64,000 nt of DNA, taken from contig NZ_CANMCZ010000003.1 in NCBI RefSeq assembly GCF_947496485.1, positions 248,001 through 312,000 of the forward strand, in the 5' to 3' direction. A program made the position numbers and the translations under genes. This document shows, in pieces, positions 9,293 to 18,362 of this stretch; position 1 is the stretch's first letter; every line of letters begins with the position of its first letter. This DNA is from an uncultured Winogradskyella sp. GTDB taxonomy: Bacteria > Bacteroidota > Bacteroidia > Flavobacteriales > Flavobacteriaceae. Under the pieces are notes generated by a model that saw only the letters and a program-made list of their open reading frames with translations, ran no database searches and was not told the origin of the DNA.

Positions 9293-9330
9293 CACTAAAT
9301 GCTTTAAATAAATTCGATTTTTTCGAGGTG

Positions 9331-9360
9331 CAAATTTAAGTATTTTTTATAAATGTACAA
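9331..9360 (-). promoter_or_regulatory. Promoter of the L31 gene (-33 TTG / -7 TAAATTTG)
   Basis: On the minus strand a TTG (9360-9358) is followed after 19 bases by TAAATTTG (9338-9331), the canonical Bacteroidota -33/-7 spacing. The -7 box lies about 40 bases before the start codon. Confidence 0.65.
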
Positions 9361-9404
9361 TCTTTTTAATACTTTTTATTTCACCAAAATATGTAACAAT
9401 TGTG

Positions 9405-9412
9405 TAACTTTG
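9405..9412 (+). promoter_or_regulatory. Putative -7 element for the DUF4199 gene
   Basis: TAACTTTG matches TAnnTTTG, 40 bases before the ATG at 9452. Confidence 0.45.
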
Positions 9413-9451
9413 AGTACTAACTAGTCAATTAACTAAAAACTCATCTTAATT

Positions 9452-9967
9452 ATGGAACATCAAAAACCAACAACAGGCAAATTTGCATTAAATTATGGTC
9501 TAATTTTAGGTCTTATTATGTTAAGTATTTCTGTTATAATGTATGTTACAGGAATGACATTGGAAGGCGTACAGTGGCCTGTCTTTATTTACTATATTGC
9601 ATTTCCTGTTATGATTATGTATGGCATAAGTCAATACAAAAAAAGTAATGCAAATGTATTAAGTCTTGGAGATGCGATGAAAGTTGGATTGGCTATTGCT
9701 ATTGTAAGTGCTCTAGTGTATGTAGTGTGGATATTCGTATTTAATTATGTAGTAGATCCTGAATTCACAGCGCAAGCTATAGAAGTAGCAAAAGATAAAA
9801 TGCTTGAAAGTCCAAATGTTACTGAAGAACAGGTTGAGCAAAGTTTAAAATGGATAGAAATGTTCTCTAGTCCAGCAGCTGCATCGGCAGGTTGGACAGC
9901 AATGAGTCTGTTTTTCGGTTTGATCTACTCGCTTATCGGTGGATTAGTAATGAAAAATAATTCATAG
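9452..9967 (+). CDS. DUF4199 family integral membrane protein
   Basis: 171-aa membrane protein with four predicted helices (about residues 14-33, 41-58, 75-99 and 142-166). The layout is that of DUF4199 proteins of Bacteroidota: a short N-terminal TGKFALNYGLILGLI, a SLGDAMKVGLAIAIVSALVY segment after helix 2, and a charged ~40-residue loop before the last helix. Function unknown. It is followed by a dolichol-phosphate-mannose-synthase-like glycosyltransferase in the same direction, a pairing common in flavobacteria, so a role in lipid-linked sugar or envelope assembly is possible. Confidence 0.85.
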   Translation: MEHQKPTTGKFALNYGLILGLIMLSISVIMYVTGMTLEGVQWPVFIYYIAFPVMIMYGISQYKKSNANVLSLGDAMKVGLAIAIVSALVYVVWIFVFNYVVDPEFTAQAIEVAKDKMLESPNVTEEQVEQSLKWIEMFSSPAAASAGWTAMSLFFGLIYSLIGGLVMKNNS

Positions 9968-9988
9968 CAACGCCTTAAATAATTTCTT

Positions 9989-9996
9989 TATTTTTG
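9989..9996 (+). promoter_or_regulatory. Putative -7 element for the glycosyltransferase gene
   Basis: TATTTTTG fits TAnnTTTG, 27 bases before the ATG at 10023. Confidence 0.35.
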
Positions 9997-10022
9997 AAGT
10001 CTAGAAATTAGACAACATCAAT

Positions 10023-10973
10023 ATGAATATATCAGTAGTTATACCACTACTTAACGAAGAAGACTCTTTAAAAGAATTACACGATTGGATAGTATCAGTG
10101 ATGCTATCCAATCAGTTTTCTTACGAAATTTTATTTATTGATGATGGTAGTACTGACAATTCATGGAAAGTCATCTCTGAACTTTCTGAAATTAGCCCAA
10201 ATGTAAAAGGACTCAGGTTTCTAAAAAACTTTGGGAAGTCTCAAGCACTTCATGCAGGTTTTGCTGAAACTAAAGGCGATGTGGTTATTACCATGGATGC
10301 GGATTTACAAGATAATCCTGAGGAAATTCCTGATTTATACAGAATGATTTCTGATGACGGTTTTGATTTAGTTTCTGGTTGGAAAAAGAAACGTTATGAT
10401 TCTTATTTTTCTAAAAACCTACCTTCAAAACTATTCAATTGGGCAGCAAGACGCACTTCTGGTGTTAAATTGAATGACTTTAACTGTGGTTTAAAAGCTT
10501 ACACTAATCAAGTCGTAAAACACATAGATGTCTATGGCGAGATGCATCGTTATATTCCAGTATTAGCAAAAAATGCAGGTTTTATTAAAATTGGTGAAAA
10601 AGTAGTGAAACACCAAGCACGCAAATACGGAAAAACTAAGTTTGGTATGAATCGATTTATAAATGGTTTTTTAGATTTAATAACCATTTGGTTTGTTTCA
10701 CGTTTTGGTAGACGACCAATGCATTTGTTTGGTTCACTTGGAGTGATTATGTTTATTATCGGTTTTGGATTTGCATTCTATCTAGGATTAGACAAACTTT
10801 TTTTCAACCCAACAGGAAGACTCATTACAGAACGACCTCAATTCTATTTAGCACTTTCTACTATGATTATTGGTTCGCAATTCTTCATTGCTGGTTTTTT
10901 AGGCGAACTTGTTTTACGATCTAAAAGACAACAGCAACGCTATTTTATTAAAGACAAATTAAATTTGGCGTAA
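10023..10973 (+). CDS. Family 2 glycosyltransferase, DPM1/GtrB-like, membrane anchored
   Basis: 316-aa enzyme that probably transfers a sugar from a nucleotide donor to a polyprenyl phosphate. The GT-A domain (residues 1-225) begins ISVVIPLLNEEDSLKEL, with IDDGSTDNSW (donor binding), MDADLQDNPEE (the D-x-D metal site at about residues 92-94) and DFNCGLKAY. A basic HQARKYGKTKFG patch is followed by two C-terminal membrane helices (about 238-262 and 277-302). This is the GtrB/ArnC-type architecture. The acceptor and sugar cannot be read from the sequence. Confidence 0.9.
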   Translation: MNISVVIPLLNEEDSLKELHDWIVSVMLSNQFSYEILFIDDGSTDNSWKVISELSEISPNVKGLRFLKNFGKSQALHAGFAETKGDVVITMDADLQDNPEEIPDLYRMISDDGFDLVSGWKKKRYDSYFSKNLPSKLFNWAARRTSGVKLNDFNCGLKAYTNQVVKHIDVYGEMHRYIPVLAKNAGFIKIGEKVVKHQARKYGKTKFGMNRFINGFLDLITIWFVSRFGRRPMHLFGSLGVIMFIIGFGFAFYLGLDKLFFNPTGRLITERPQFYLALSTMIIGSQFFIAGFLGELVLRSKRQQQRYFIKDKLNLA

Positions 10974-11021
10974 CCGTTTAGATTTTGACATACTAAAGAC
11001 AGTTTCAAATTGCGAATTGTT

Positions 11022-11029
11022 TATTTTTG
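11022..11029 (+). promoter_or_regulatory. Putative -7 element for the mutase/ABC exporter pair
   Basis: TATTTTTG fits TAnnTTTG and lies 20 bases before the ATG at 11049. It also argues against the upstream TTG at 11010 as start, which would precede the promoter. Confidence 0.4.
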
Positions 11030-11048
11030 TTATTTAAACCTTTTATCC

Positions 11049-12776
11049 ATGATATACATTAAACCAGAAATTCTAGAACGTGTAAATACTTGGTTGACAC
11101 CAACTTTTGATAAGGAGTCACAAGAAGAGATCAAACATCTTATTGCTTCAAATCCCAAAGAACTTGAGGAGAGCTTCTATAAGGATTTAGAATTTGGGAC
11201 TGGTGGAATGCGCGGTATAATGGGATTAGGTACTAATCGTATTAACAAATATACTTTAGGTAAAAACACACAAGGTTTGAGTAATTACCTAAAAGAATCA
11301 TTCCCAAATGAAAAAGTAAAAGTGGCTATTGCGTACGATTGTAGACACAATAGTAAAACTTTCGGAAAGGTTGTGGCAGATGTATTTTCGGCTAATGGGA
11401 TTCAGGTGTATTTATTTGAAGATTTAAGACCAACACCAGAGTTATCTTTCGCATTAAAACATTTAGGCTGCCATTGTGGTATTGTATTAACAGCATCACA
11501 CAACCCACCAGAATATAATGGTTACAAGGTATATTGGCAAGATGGTGGACAATTAGTACCACCCCAAGATTCTGCAATTATAGCCGAAATTAACAGATTA
11601 GATTATTCTGAGATTAAATTTGAAGCAAATAATGATTTAATTCAGTATATAGGTAAAGATATTGATGATGTATTTATTGATAATTCAGTAAAAAACGGAA
11701 GTTTCAATACTTCTACTGAAGCTAAAGCTAACTTAAATGTAGTTTTCACTTCTCTTCATGGGACATCTATTACAGCAATACCAGAAACACTTAAACGCGC
11801 AGGTTACTCAAACGTAAATATTGTTGAAGAACAACGCGAACCCAATGGAGATTTCCCTACAGTGGTATCACCAAATCCCGAAGAACCCGAAGCGCTCAAA
11901 ATGGCTATGGCTCTTGCAGAAAAAGTAGATGGTGATATTGTTATTGGTACGGATCCAGATTGTGATCGTCTAGGCGTAGTTACAAGAAATTTAGAAAATG
12001 AGTTGGTGATTCTTAACGGAAACCAAACCATGATTTTAATGACCGATTTTCTTTTAAAACAGTGGGAAAATGAAGCTAAAATTAATGGAAAACAATTTGT
12101 GGCCTCTACAATAGTTTCTACACCAATGATGTCTGTTTTAGCTAATGCGTATGACGTGGAATGCAAAATTGGCCTAACGGGTTTTAAATGGATAGCTAAA
12201 ATGATAAAAGATTTCCCTAACCTCGACTTTATTGGAGGTGGTGAAGAAAGTTTTGGTTTTATGGTTGGAGATTTTGTTCGCGATAAAGATGCAGTTACCT
12301 CTACACTTTTAGCTTGTGAGATTGCAGCACAGGCAAAAGCTAACGGTAAAACGATGTATCAAGCTTTAATAGACTTGTATTTTGAGCATGGTTTATTTAA
12401 GGAACGCTTAATTTCATTAACAAAAAAAGGAATTGAAGGGGCCCAAGAAATTAAACAAATGATGATTGATGCCAGAAAAAATCCACTTAAAGAAGTAAAT
12501 GGTTCTAAAGTCATTCGTATTGAAGATTATCAGTTATCTATTGCTAAAGACGTTGTCAATAATACTGAAGAAGCCATTGAAATTCCAAAATCTAATGTAT
12601 TAATTTACTACACAGAAGATGGTAGTAAAATAGCTCTGAGACCTAGTGGCACTGAACCGAAAATAAAATTCTATATCAGTGTGAACACAAAATTAGACAA
12701 TGTGTCTGATTTTGCTAAAACGGAGCAATTATTGGAAAACAGAATTGATGCCATTTTAAAGGGCATGAATCTTTAA
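11049..12776 (+). CDS. Phospho-sugar mutase (phosphoglucomutase/phosphomannomutase)
   Basis: 575-aa alpha-D-phosphohexomutase interconverting hexose 1- and 6-phosphates, supplying sugar-1-phosphates for nucleotide-sugar and envelope synthesis. All four family motifs are present: [13 protein letters not shown] with the phosphoserine (S150 from this start), the metal-binding [10 protein letters not shown], the sugar-specificity loop GGEESFGF, and the phosphate-binding [12 protein letters not shown] near the C-terminus. An [12 protein letters not shown] segment near the N-terminus is typical of the long PgcA-type enzymes. ATG 11049 is preferred over an upstream TTG. It overlaps the next gene by one base (TAATG), so translation is coupled. 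Confidence 0.93.
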   Translation: MIYIKPEILERVNTWLTPTFDKESQEEIKHLIASNPKELEESFYKDLEFGTGGMRGIMGLGTNRINKYTLGKNTQGLSNYLKESFPNEKVKVAIAYDCRHNSKTFGKVVADVFSANGIQVYLFEDLRPTPELSFALKHLGCHCGIVLTASHNPPEYNGYKVYWQDGGQLVPPQDSAIIAEINRLDYSEIKFEANNDLIQYIGKDIDDVFIDNSVKNGSFNTSTEAKANLNVVFTSLHGTSITAIPETLKRAGYSNVNIVEEQREPNGDFPTVVSPNPEEPEALKMAMALAEKVDGDIVIGTDPDCDRLGVVTRNLENELVILNGNQTMILMTDFLLKQWENEAKINGKQFVASTIVSTPMMSVLANAYDVECKIGLTGFKWIAKMIKDFPNLDFIGGGEESFGFMVGDFVRDKDAVTSTLLACEIAAQAKANGKTMYQALIDLYFEHGLFKERLISLTKKGIEGAQEIKQMMIDARKNPLKEVNGSKVIRIEDYQLSIAKDVVNNTEEAIEIPKSNVLIYYTEDGSKIALRPSGTEPKIKFYISVNTKLDNVSDFAKTEQLLENRIDAILKGMNL

Positions 12777-14605
12777 TGAACTATTTTAAACAAATACTTC
12801 GCTTTGCGATACCATACAAAGGCTATGCGATTTTAAATATAATTGCGAATATCTTTTACGCCTTATTTTCTGGTTTATCATTTATGGTACTAATGCCATT
12901 ATTAAATGTTTTATTTGATAAAGATGCCGTTAGACTAATGGAAAAGCCTACGTATAATGGTTTTACTGAAGCTGCCACTTATTTTAATGACTATTTAAAC
13001 TATCATATTAGTCAACTAGCAGACAATGATTCTTCAAAAGCTTTAACCTTTGTTATTATTCTAATTCTTATTGTTTTCTTTCTTAAGAATATATTTAGTT
13101 ATCTAGCAATGTATTTTATTACATTTTTAAGAAATGGTACATTAAAAGATATTAGAAATGAGCTTTATGATAAAACTATAGAATTACCGCTTTCCTATTT
13201 TTCAGAAAAAAGAAAAGGTGATATCATGGCAAGACTAGGAACAGATGTTTTGGAAATTCAGCATTCATTTTTATCAATTTTAGAATTACTGTTTAGAGAA
13301 CCACTCACCATCATTTTTACAATTTTATTTATGCTTACTATAAGTGTAAAACTTACGGTTTTTGTATTCATATTCATTCCAATATCAGGTATCATTATTT
13401 CTTTGATTGGAAAGAGTTTAAAAAGAAAATCAGATAAGGTACAAAAGGAACAAGGTTACTTTTTATCCTTATTAGAAGAATCTCTTGGAGGACTAAAAGT
13501 TATTAAAGGCTTCAACATGGAAGCCATCTTTAACAAAAAGTTTCAAGGGTCAACTCAACGCTTTTTTCATTTTTCAAATTCGCTTCTTAATAGAACAAAC
13601 TTAGCCAAACCTACAAGTGAGTTTTTAGGTATAGGTGTCATTGGTGTTTTATTATGGTTTGGAGGTCGTATGGTATTAGTAGATGGAACTCTTGAAGGCG
13701 AGCAGTTCTTAACATTTATGGGACTAGCATACAATATTCTAACACCAGCTAAGGCTATTAGTAAAGCAAGCTATAGTGTTAAAAAAGGTAATGCAGCTGC
13801 AGAACGTGTTTTAGAAATATTAAATACTGAATCCCCTTTAAAAGATAGTCCAAATGCAATCACCAAGAGTGATTTTAAATCTGAAATAAAATTAAACAAC
13901 ATTTCATTTAAATATGAAGATGATCTCGTTCTCAAAAATTTCTCACTTCAAGTACCAAAAGGAAAAAGTGTAGCTTTAGTAGGGCAATCTGGAAGTGGAA
14001 AAAGCACCATTTCTAATCTTGTAACACGTTTTTATGATGTAAATGAGGGCAGTATTAGTATTGATGGTGAAGACATTAAAGGGCTTACAAAACATTCACT
14101 ACGCGATTTAATAGGATTAGTAACCCAAGATTCTGTTTTATTTAACGATACCATAAAAAATAACGTTTTATTAGGCAAAGAAAATGCGAGCGATGAAGAA
14201 ATAATCAATGCCTTAAAAATCGCTAATGCATGGGAATTTGTTAAAGACTTAAAAGGTAAATTAGACTTTAATATTGGAGATTCTGGTACTAAACTTTCTG
14301 GTGGACAAAAACAACGTATTAATATAGCACGTGCTGTCCTTAAGAATCCACCAATAATGATTTTAGATGAAGCTACCTCAGCTTTAGATACCGAAAGCGA
14401 ACGTATTGTTCAAAATGCAATAGAAAATATGATGAAGAATAGAACCTCTATCATTATAGCACATCGCTTATCTACAATACAAAGTGCAGACTTAATAATT
14501 GTAATGCAAAAAGGTGAAATTGCAGAGCAAGGATCTCATTCAGAACTTATCTCAAAAGATGGTGTTTACAAAAAACTTGTGGACATGCAGAGCTTCGAGC
14601 CTTAA
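12776..14605 (+). CDS. MsbA-like ABC exporter (TMD-NBD half-transporter)
   Basis: 609-aa half-size ABC exporter. The type-IV transmembrane domain (about residues 1-335) has helices near 17-40, 75-110, 165-215 and 280-310. The NBD has Walker A GQSGSGKST (about 403-411), the Q-loop LVTQDSVLFND, signature LSGGQ (about 507-511), Walker B IMILDEATSALD and the H-loop IIAHRLSTIQ. Length and order match MsbA/LmrA-type exporters of lipids or drugs, working as a homodimer in the inner membrane. It is coupled to the phospho-sugar mutase (1-base overlap), which favours export of a lipid or glycolipid, but the substrate is an inference. Confidence 0.9.
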   Translation: MNYFKQILRFAIPYKGYAILNIIANIFYALFSGLSFMVLMPLLNVLFDKDAVRLMEKPTYNGFTEAATYFNDYLNYHISQLADNDSSKALTFVIILILIVFFLKNIFSYLAMYFITFLRNGTLKDIRNELYDKTIELPLSYFSEKRKGDIMARLGTDVLEIQHSFLSILELLFREPLTIIFTILFMLTISVKLTVFVFIFIPISGIIISLIGKSLKRKSDKVQKEQGYFLSLLEESLGGLKVIKGFNMEAIFNKKFQGSTQRFFHFSNSLLNRTNLAKPTSEFLGIGVIGVLLWFGGRMVLVDGTLEGEQFLTFMGLAYNILTPAKAISKASYSVKKGNAAAERVLEILNTESPLKDSPNAITKSDFKSEIKLNNISFKYEDDLVLKNFSLQVPKGKSVALVGQSGSGKSTISNLVTRFYDVNEGSISIDGEDIKGLTKHSLRDLIGLVTQDSVLFNDTIKNNVLLGKENASDEEIINALKIANAWEFVKDLKGKLDFNIGDSGTKLSGGQKQRINIARAVLKNPPIMILDEATSALDTESERIVQNAIENMMKNRTSIIIAHRLSTIQSADLIIVMQKGEIAEQGSHSELISKDGVYKKLVDMQSFEP

Positions 14606-14633
14606 ACCAAAAAATGTAACATATAAAATAAAA

Positions 14634-14665
14634 AAGGATGTATAATTAAATACATCCTTCTTCTT
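14634..14665 (+). terminator. Terminator after the ABC exporter
   Basis: AAGGATGTA (14634-14642) pairs with TACATCCTT (14651-14659), followed by a T-rich stretch. Confidence 0.75.
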
Positions 14666-14897
14666 TGTTATCAGATTTGGGGAACTGATAACGGTTAATA
14701 GGTTAAGCTGGGTCAAACATATAATAAAATATAGTACAAAGCAAGAAAAAAATGCTTTTTATCGCTTTTTTTTGCATTTAATCGAATATTTTAACCATAA
14801 CACTCTGATTATCAATAAAGCTTACAAATGTTTAATTTTTAAAAAAATCAATTAAACTTTTAGTAATTTAGAGAGTCTAAAGAACAAAGTAAATTAT

Positions 14898-15440
14898 TTG
14901 AATACCGAATCGGAATTTATAGAACGTTTAAAAAACCCTTTAACTAAAGAAGCTGCTTTTAGAGAGTTATTACAACTCTATAAAGAACGCTTGTATTGGC
15001 ATATTAGAAAGATTGTAATCAGTCATGACGATGCAGATGATGTACTACAAAATACGTTTATAAAAGTATATCGCAGTATTGACAAGTTTAAAGGTGATAG
15101 CAAGTTATTTTCGTGGTTGTACAGAATTGCAACTAATGAATCGATTACACTTATCAATAAAAATGCAAAACGATTACAAATCACAAATGAAGAACATCAA
15201 ACTAATGCGATTAACAACTTAACAGCCGATGTATACTTTGAAGGCGATGAAATTCAACTAAAATTACAAAAAGCTATAGCTACTTTACCTCAGAAACAAC
15301 AAATGGTGTTTAACATGAAATATTTTGACGATCTAAAATACAAAGAGATGTCAGAAATATTATATACTAGTGAAGGAGCTCTAAAAGCTTCCTATCATAT
15401 TGCAGTTAAAAAAATAGAAGCCTTTTTAACTTCAGATTAA
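14898..15440 (+). CDS. ECF RNA polymerase sigma factor (module 1)
   Basis: 180-aa extracytoplasmic-function sigma factor. Region 2 (about residues 25-92) includes DADDVLQNTFIKVYRSIDKF and FSWLYRIATNESI; region 4 (about 127-178) has LPQKQQMVFNMKYFDDLKY and a helix-turn-helix YKEMSEILYTSEGALKASYH. No ATG is available: the only sensible start is TTG at 14898. Two genes follow closely (a one-TM protein after 32 bases and an exported helical protein), a set repeated on the other strand at 20.5-22 kb. Target promoters are unknown. Confidence 0.93.
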   Translation: MNTESEFIERLKNPLTKEAAFRELLQLYKERLYWHIRKIVISHDDADDVLQNTFIKVYRSIDKFKGDSKLFSWLYRIATNESITLINKNAKRLQITNEEHQTNAINNLTADVYFEGDEIQLKLQKAIATLPQKQQMVFNMKYFDDLKYKEMSEILYTSEGALKASYHIAVKKIEAFLTSD

Positions 15441-15472
15441 ACTATTTTAGTAATTTGAAGTCATAGATACAA

Positions 15473-15976
15473 ATGAAAAAAGATAAACTACATAATATTA
15501 AATCAACTGGTTTTAAAACACCTGAGAAATACTTTGCCTCTTTTGACGAGAAAATTTTTGAACACATAAGTGAAAAGAAGTTTATAGAAGAAATTGAGAC
15601 TTCGGGTTATTCAACGCCTAAAAATTATTTTGACACTGTTGAAGATAATATTTTAAAGAATTTAGATACTGAGGTTAAACCTATAGTACATCTTATGAGT
15701 AGAAAAAACTTCTACTACGTAGCAGGAATTGCAGCATCATTATTACTATTATTTGCAATATTCATCAATAAAGAAAATGTTAATGAGATATCTGCGGAAA
15801 TGGTTGAAACTTATTTAGAAGATCAAGACTTAGATAGTTACGAGATAGCACAATTACTAACTGATGCGGATATCTTAGAAGAAGATTTTACAATAATTGA
15901 AACAACTTACAACGAAGATAATTTAGAAGCTTATCTTCTAGAAAATGCAGATATAGAAACTATCATTGAACAATAA
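15473..15976 (+). CDS. Single-pass membrane protein with GFxTPxxYF repeats, candidate anti-sigma factor
   Basis: 167-aa protein downstream of the ECF sigma gene. Residues 11-34 and 44-67 are a tandem duplication of the motif (S/T)G(F/Y)xTPxxYFxxxxxxI. One membrane helix follows (about 81-98), then a strongly acidic C-terminal tail on the far side (YLEDQDLDSYEIAQLLTDAD and beyond). The topology, cytosolic N-terminus, one helix and outside tail, fits an anti-sigma factor, although no zinc anti-sigma (HxxxCxxC) motif is present. The anti-sigma role is inferred from position and topology. Confidence 0.72.
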   Translation: MKKDKLHNIKSTGFKTPEKYFASFDEKIFEHISEKKFIEEIETSGYSTPKNYFDTVEDNILKNLDTEVKPIVHLMSRKNFYYVAGIAASLLLLFAIFINKENVNEISAEMVETYLEDQDLDSYEIAQLLTDADILEEDFTIIETTYNEDNLEAYLLENADIETIIEQ

Positions 15977-15981
15977 AAGAC

Positions 15982-16440
15982 ATGAAAAAAATATTTATAC
16001 CAATACTAATATTCTTTATTAGCGCATCTAGCTTTGCTCAGGGTGGTGAAAAGATGAAAGAACGTATTAGAGCTCAAAAAATAGCATTTATTACAGATAA
16101 ATTAAACTTAACCTCTGATGAAGCGCAAGGCTTCTGGCCAATATATAACGCTTACGAAGAAACAGTCGAAAATATAAAATCTGTTGATTTAAGAGCTATA
16201 AAAATGGCAATGCGAAAAGGCAAAGATATTTCTGATAAACAAGCAGATGAGTTATTACAAAAACTAATTAAAGCTGAAGAGGAAATACACACAGCCAAAC
16301 TAAAACTAGTAGAGGACTTAAAAGAAGTCATATCTTCTAAAAAGATTATTAGGCTAAAAGGAGCTGAAGATCAGTTTAACAAAATGCTGTTAGAACGACT
16401 AAGGGAGTTCAGAGAAAAGCGCAATAAGAATAGAAATTAA
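15982..16440 (+). CDS. Exported helical protein, Spy/CpxP-like
   Basis: 152-aa periplasmic protein with a signal peptide (MKKIFIPILIFFISASSFAQ) and a highly charged, all-helical mature part. It contains LTSDEAQGFWPIYNAYEE, a motif recurrent in small Bacteroidota proteins encoded beside ECF sigma factors, and ends in a basic, Arg/Lys/Glu-rich helix. It resembles Spy/CpxP-type periplasmic chaperone or sensor proteins in size and composition. It lies 5 bases after the candidate anti-sigma gene, third in the module, and may feed envelope signals to it. No metal-binding motif is seen. Confidence 0.75.
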   Translation: MKKIFIPILIFFISASSFAQGGEKMKERIRAQKIAFITDKLNLTSDEAQGFWPIYNAYEETVENIKSVDLRAIKMAMRKGKDISDKQADELLQKLIKAEEEIHTAKLKLVEDLKEVISSKKIIRLKGAEDQFNKMLLERLREFREKRNKNRN

Positions 16441-16447
16441 AAACATT

Positions 16448-16472
16448 AAAAACAGCCGATTGGCTGTTTTTT
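16448..16472. terminator. Terminator between ECF module 1 and the BNR gene
   Basis: A 10-bp perfect stem AAAAACAGCC / GGCTGTTTTT (16448-16457, 16462-16471) with a four-base loop and A/T tracts lies between convergent genes. Confidence 0.9.
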
Positions 16473-16473
16473 G

Positions 16474-17571
16474 TTACCTAAAAGTTAGTTTACTTATCCT
16501 GCCATTACCAGCAGCATAAGCTATGGAGTCATTTAAAAACCTAATCGTATAAAAACCTTCATCACTTAAATGCTTCCAAGAATCTCCGAAATCATTACTA
16601 TAATCTATACCTTTAAAACCAATAGCTACTAATTCCTTACCATTACTATTTGGAACATATTGAACGCAACTTCTGTAACCTGGACCTTTTCTATCTGCAA
16701 CAACTTGCCAGGTTTTACCACCATCACTAGTTCTTATTTTATTAGCTAAAGTATCATTAGGTTTCGTGTAATCTCCACCTATTGCAAAGCCATTCATTTC
16801 ATCATAGAAATCTATAGAATACATGCCTGTCGTTTCTTTACCTTGTATGATCGGAGTATCATAAACGTTCCAAGTGTAGCCTTTATCAGGCGAATATAAA
16901 ATACGGCTAGATTTCCCTCCTGTAGCTACCCAAGTATGGTCCCCTACAATGGCAATATTAGTATCACTTGCTGCAAAAGCTGCCTCACCTTCTTTCGCTT
17001 CTGGCAAATCGTCGCAAGATAATTTTGTCCAAGTTTCACCGCCATCTCGTGTAATGATTATACTCATACAGTCGTCTGTTGGATCACCAATAGCAATACC
17101 TTCTTGGTCGTTCCAGAAATCCATAGAATCGTAAAAGGCTTTTGAGTGGTTATCTTGATAAACAATTTTATTTTTTTCTACATCAATATCTAAACTATAA
17201 AGTAATGCAGGTGAACCTATACTTATCCCAAAACCACTCTTAGCAGTTGCTGCTAGTGCTCTAAAGTTGGGTATAAGTGAATCGCTTTTTATTGATACCT
17301 GAATATGTTTGGGCAACTTTGCACCAGTTATAAAATTGTCATCAAAAATTACACCTAAGTTTCCTTTAGAACTTAGATAAGTAAGACCTATTGAATCTAC
17401 AATCTCGATGGCTCTTACATTCAAAAGAGAATCCTGCACTAAAGTTTCAATGACAACTTGTTTTTTTACAGCATATAATCTATCAAAGCGCTCATTGTAT
17501 TTTTTTACACTACAACTTCCAAGTCCAATAATGATTAAAACAGCTACAAGAATAACAAACGATTTTTTCAT
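16474..17571 (-). CDS. BNR/Ycf48-like beta-propeller lipoprotein
   Basis: 365-aa lipoprotein (signal MKKSFVILVAVLIIIGLGSC, lipid Cys at residue 20). The mature part has repeated Asp-box-like units: ITRDGGETWTKL, YSPDKGYTWNVYD, IRTSDGGKTWQVV and YSNDFGDSWKHL, interleaved with GIAIGDP, GFAIGGDYT and AYAAGNG segments. This pattern is that of the WD40/YVTN/BNR-like propellers related to the photosystem II assembly factor Ycf48. Flavobacterial members are often annotated as 'oxidoreductase' without evidence. It sits between the two ECF modules, with its own promoter region. Role unknown. Confidence 0.85.
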   Translation of the reverse strand: MKKSFVILVAVLIIIGLGSCSVKKYNERFDRLYAVKKQVVIETLVQDSLLNVRAIEIVDSIGLTYLSSKGNLGVIFDDNFITGAKLPKHIQVSIKSDSLIPNFRALAATAKSGFGISIGSPALLYSLDIDVEKNKIVYQDNHSKAFYDSMDFWNDQEGIAIGDPTDDCMSIIITRDGGETWTKLSCDDLPEAKEGEAAFAASDTNIAIVGDHTWVATGGKSSRILYSPDKGYTWNVYDTPIIQGKETTGMYSIDFYDEMNGFAIGGDYTKPNDTLANKIRTSDGGKTWQVVADRKGPGYRSCVQYVPNSNGKELVAIGFKGIDYSNDFGDSWKHLSDEGFYTIRFLNDSIAYAAGNGRISKLTFR

Positions 17572-17593
17572 AAACTAATTTTCATTAAAAATA

Positions 17594-17626
17594 GAAAAGC
17601 TTTGTGATATAATCACAAAGCTTTTC
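17594..17626 (-). terminator. Hairpin terminator after the SCO-like gene
   Basis: A perfect 15-bp inverted repeat (17594-17608 with 17612-17626, three-base loop) lies 40 bases after the SCO stop. On the minus strand it is followed by an A/T-rich run with a short T tract. Confidence 0.8.
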
Positions 17627-17666
17627 AAATTAACAATAATCAATCAAATAAAACTAAATCATCACT

Positions 17667-18362
17667 CTAGTTTTCGTCTTTTAATGCTTTTACATCTATT
17701 ATTAATTGTTGCATAGATGCTCTATTCAATCCATTATAAATACCTCTAATGTGTTTGTTTTTATCAATGAGTAAAAAATTTTCAGTATGTAAAAAATCAT
17801 TTATATCCTTTGGTTCACCTAAATCATTTTCAACAAAATAATGATCTCTACCCAAATTGTAGATATCTAACTTATCACCAGTCACCAAATGCCATTTATT
17901 ATCTATGACACCATATTTCTCTGCATAGTTTTTAAGAACAGGAACAGAATCTCTTGATGGTGTAACTGTATGCGATAGAAATAGTATGTCGTCATCTTCT
18001 TTAAACTCTTCTTGAAGTTTAAACATATGTCTCGTCATTTGAGGGCAAATACCAGGACAACTAGCAAAAAAGAAATCCGTTATATAAATCCTGTTTTTAA
18101 AGGTCTTTTGAGTTACCGTTTCACCTAACTGATTTGTCAATTCAAAATCTGGTATTTTATGAAACTGTTTCTCTTCTTCTGTTCCAGGAGTTAACCAATT
18201 TGGTGTAAATGACTCTTCATCGTAGTAAGGTAAATAGTCTACTCTACTGGTATCAATAGCCTTTATATTCTCATTTTTAGTGTCATTTACACAACTCAGA
18301 AAAATAAGAATAAAGCATACCAAAACGAATTTAAATTTATTTCTCCTTAACAACTTTTTCAT
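17667..18362 (-). CDS. SCO1/SenC family copper-chaperone lipoprotein
   Basis: 231-aa thioredoxin-fold lipoprotein (lipid Cys at residue 24, in IFLSC). The Cu-binding CPGICP motif (C102, C106) and the conserved His (H192, in DFLHTENF) are all present. SCO proteins deliver copper to the CuA site of cytochrome c oxidase or maintain thiol state at the membrane. No oxidase genes are nearby. It ends an apparent operon of EF-hand, YHYH and MORN-repeat proteins under the second ECF module; its start overlaps the previous gene by 26 bases, suggesting coupled translation. Confidence 0.92.
   Translation of the reverse strand: MKKLLRRNKFKFVLVCFILIFLSCVNDTKNENIKAIDTSRVDYLPYYDEESFTPNWLTPGTEEEKQFHKIPDFELTNQLGETVTQKTFKNRIYITDFFFASCPGICPQMTRHMFKLQEEFKEDDDILFLSHTVTPSRDSVPVLKNYAEKYGVIDNKWHLVTGDKLDIYNLGRDHYFVENDLGEPKDINDFLHTENFLLIDKNKHIRGIYNGLNRASMQQLIIDVKALKDEN

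Noticed and set aside
11010-11048. Upstream TTG start for the phospho-sugar mutase
   Set aside because: The added 13 residues are not family-like and the TTG precedes the likely -7 box; ATG 11049 is better.
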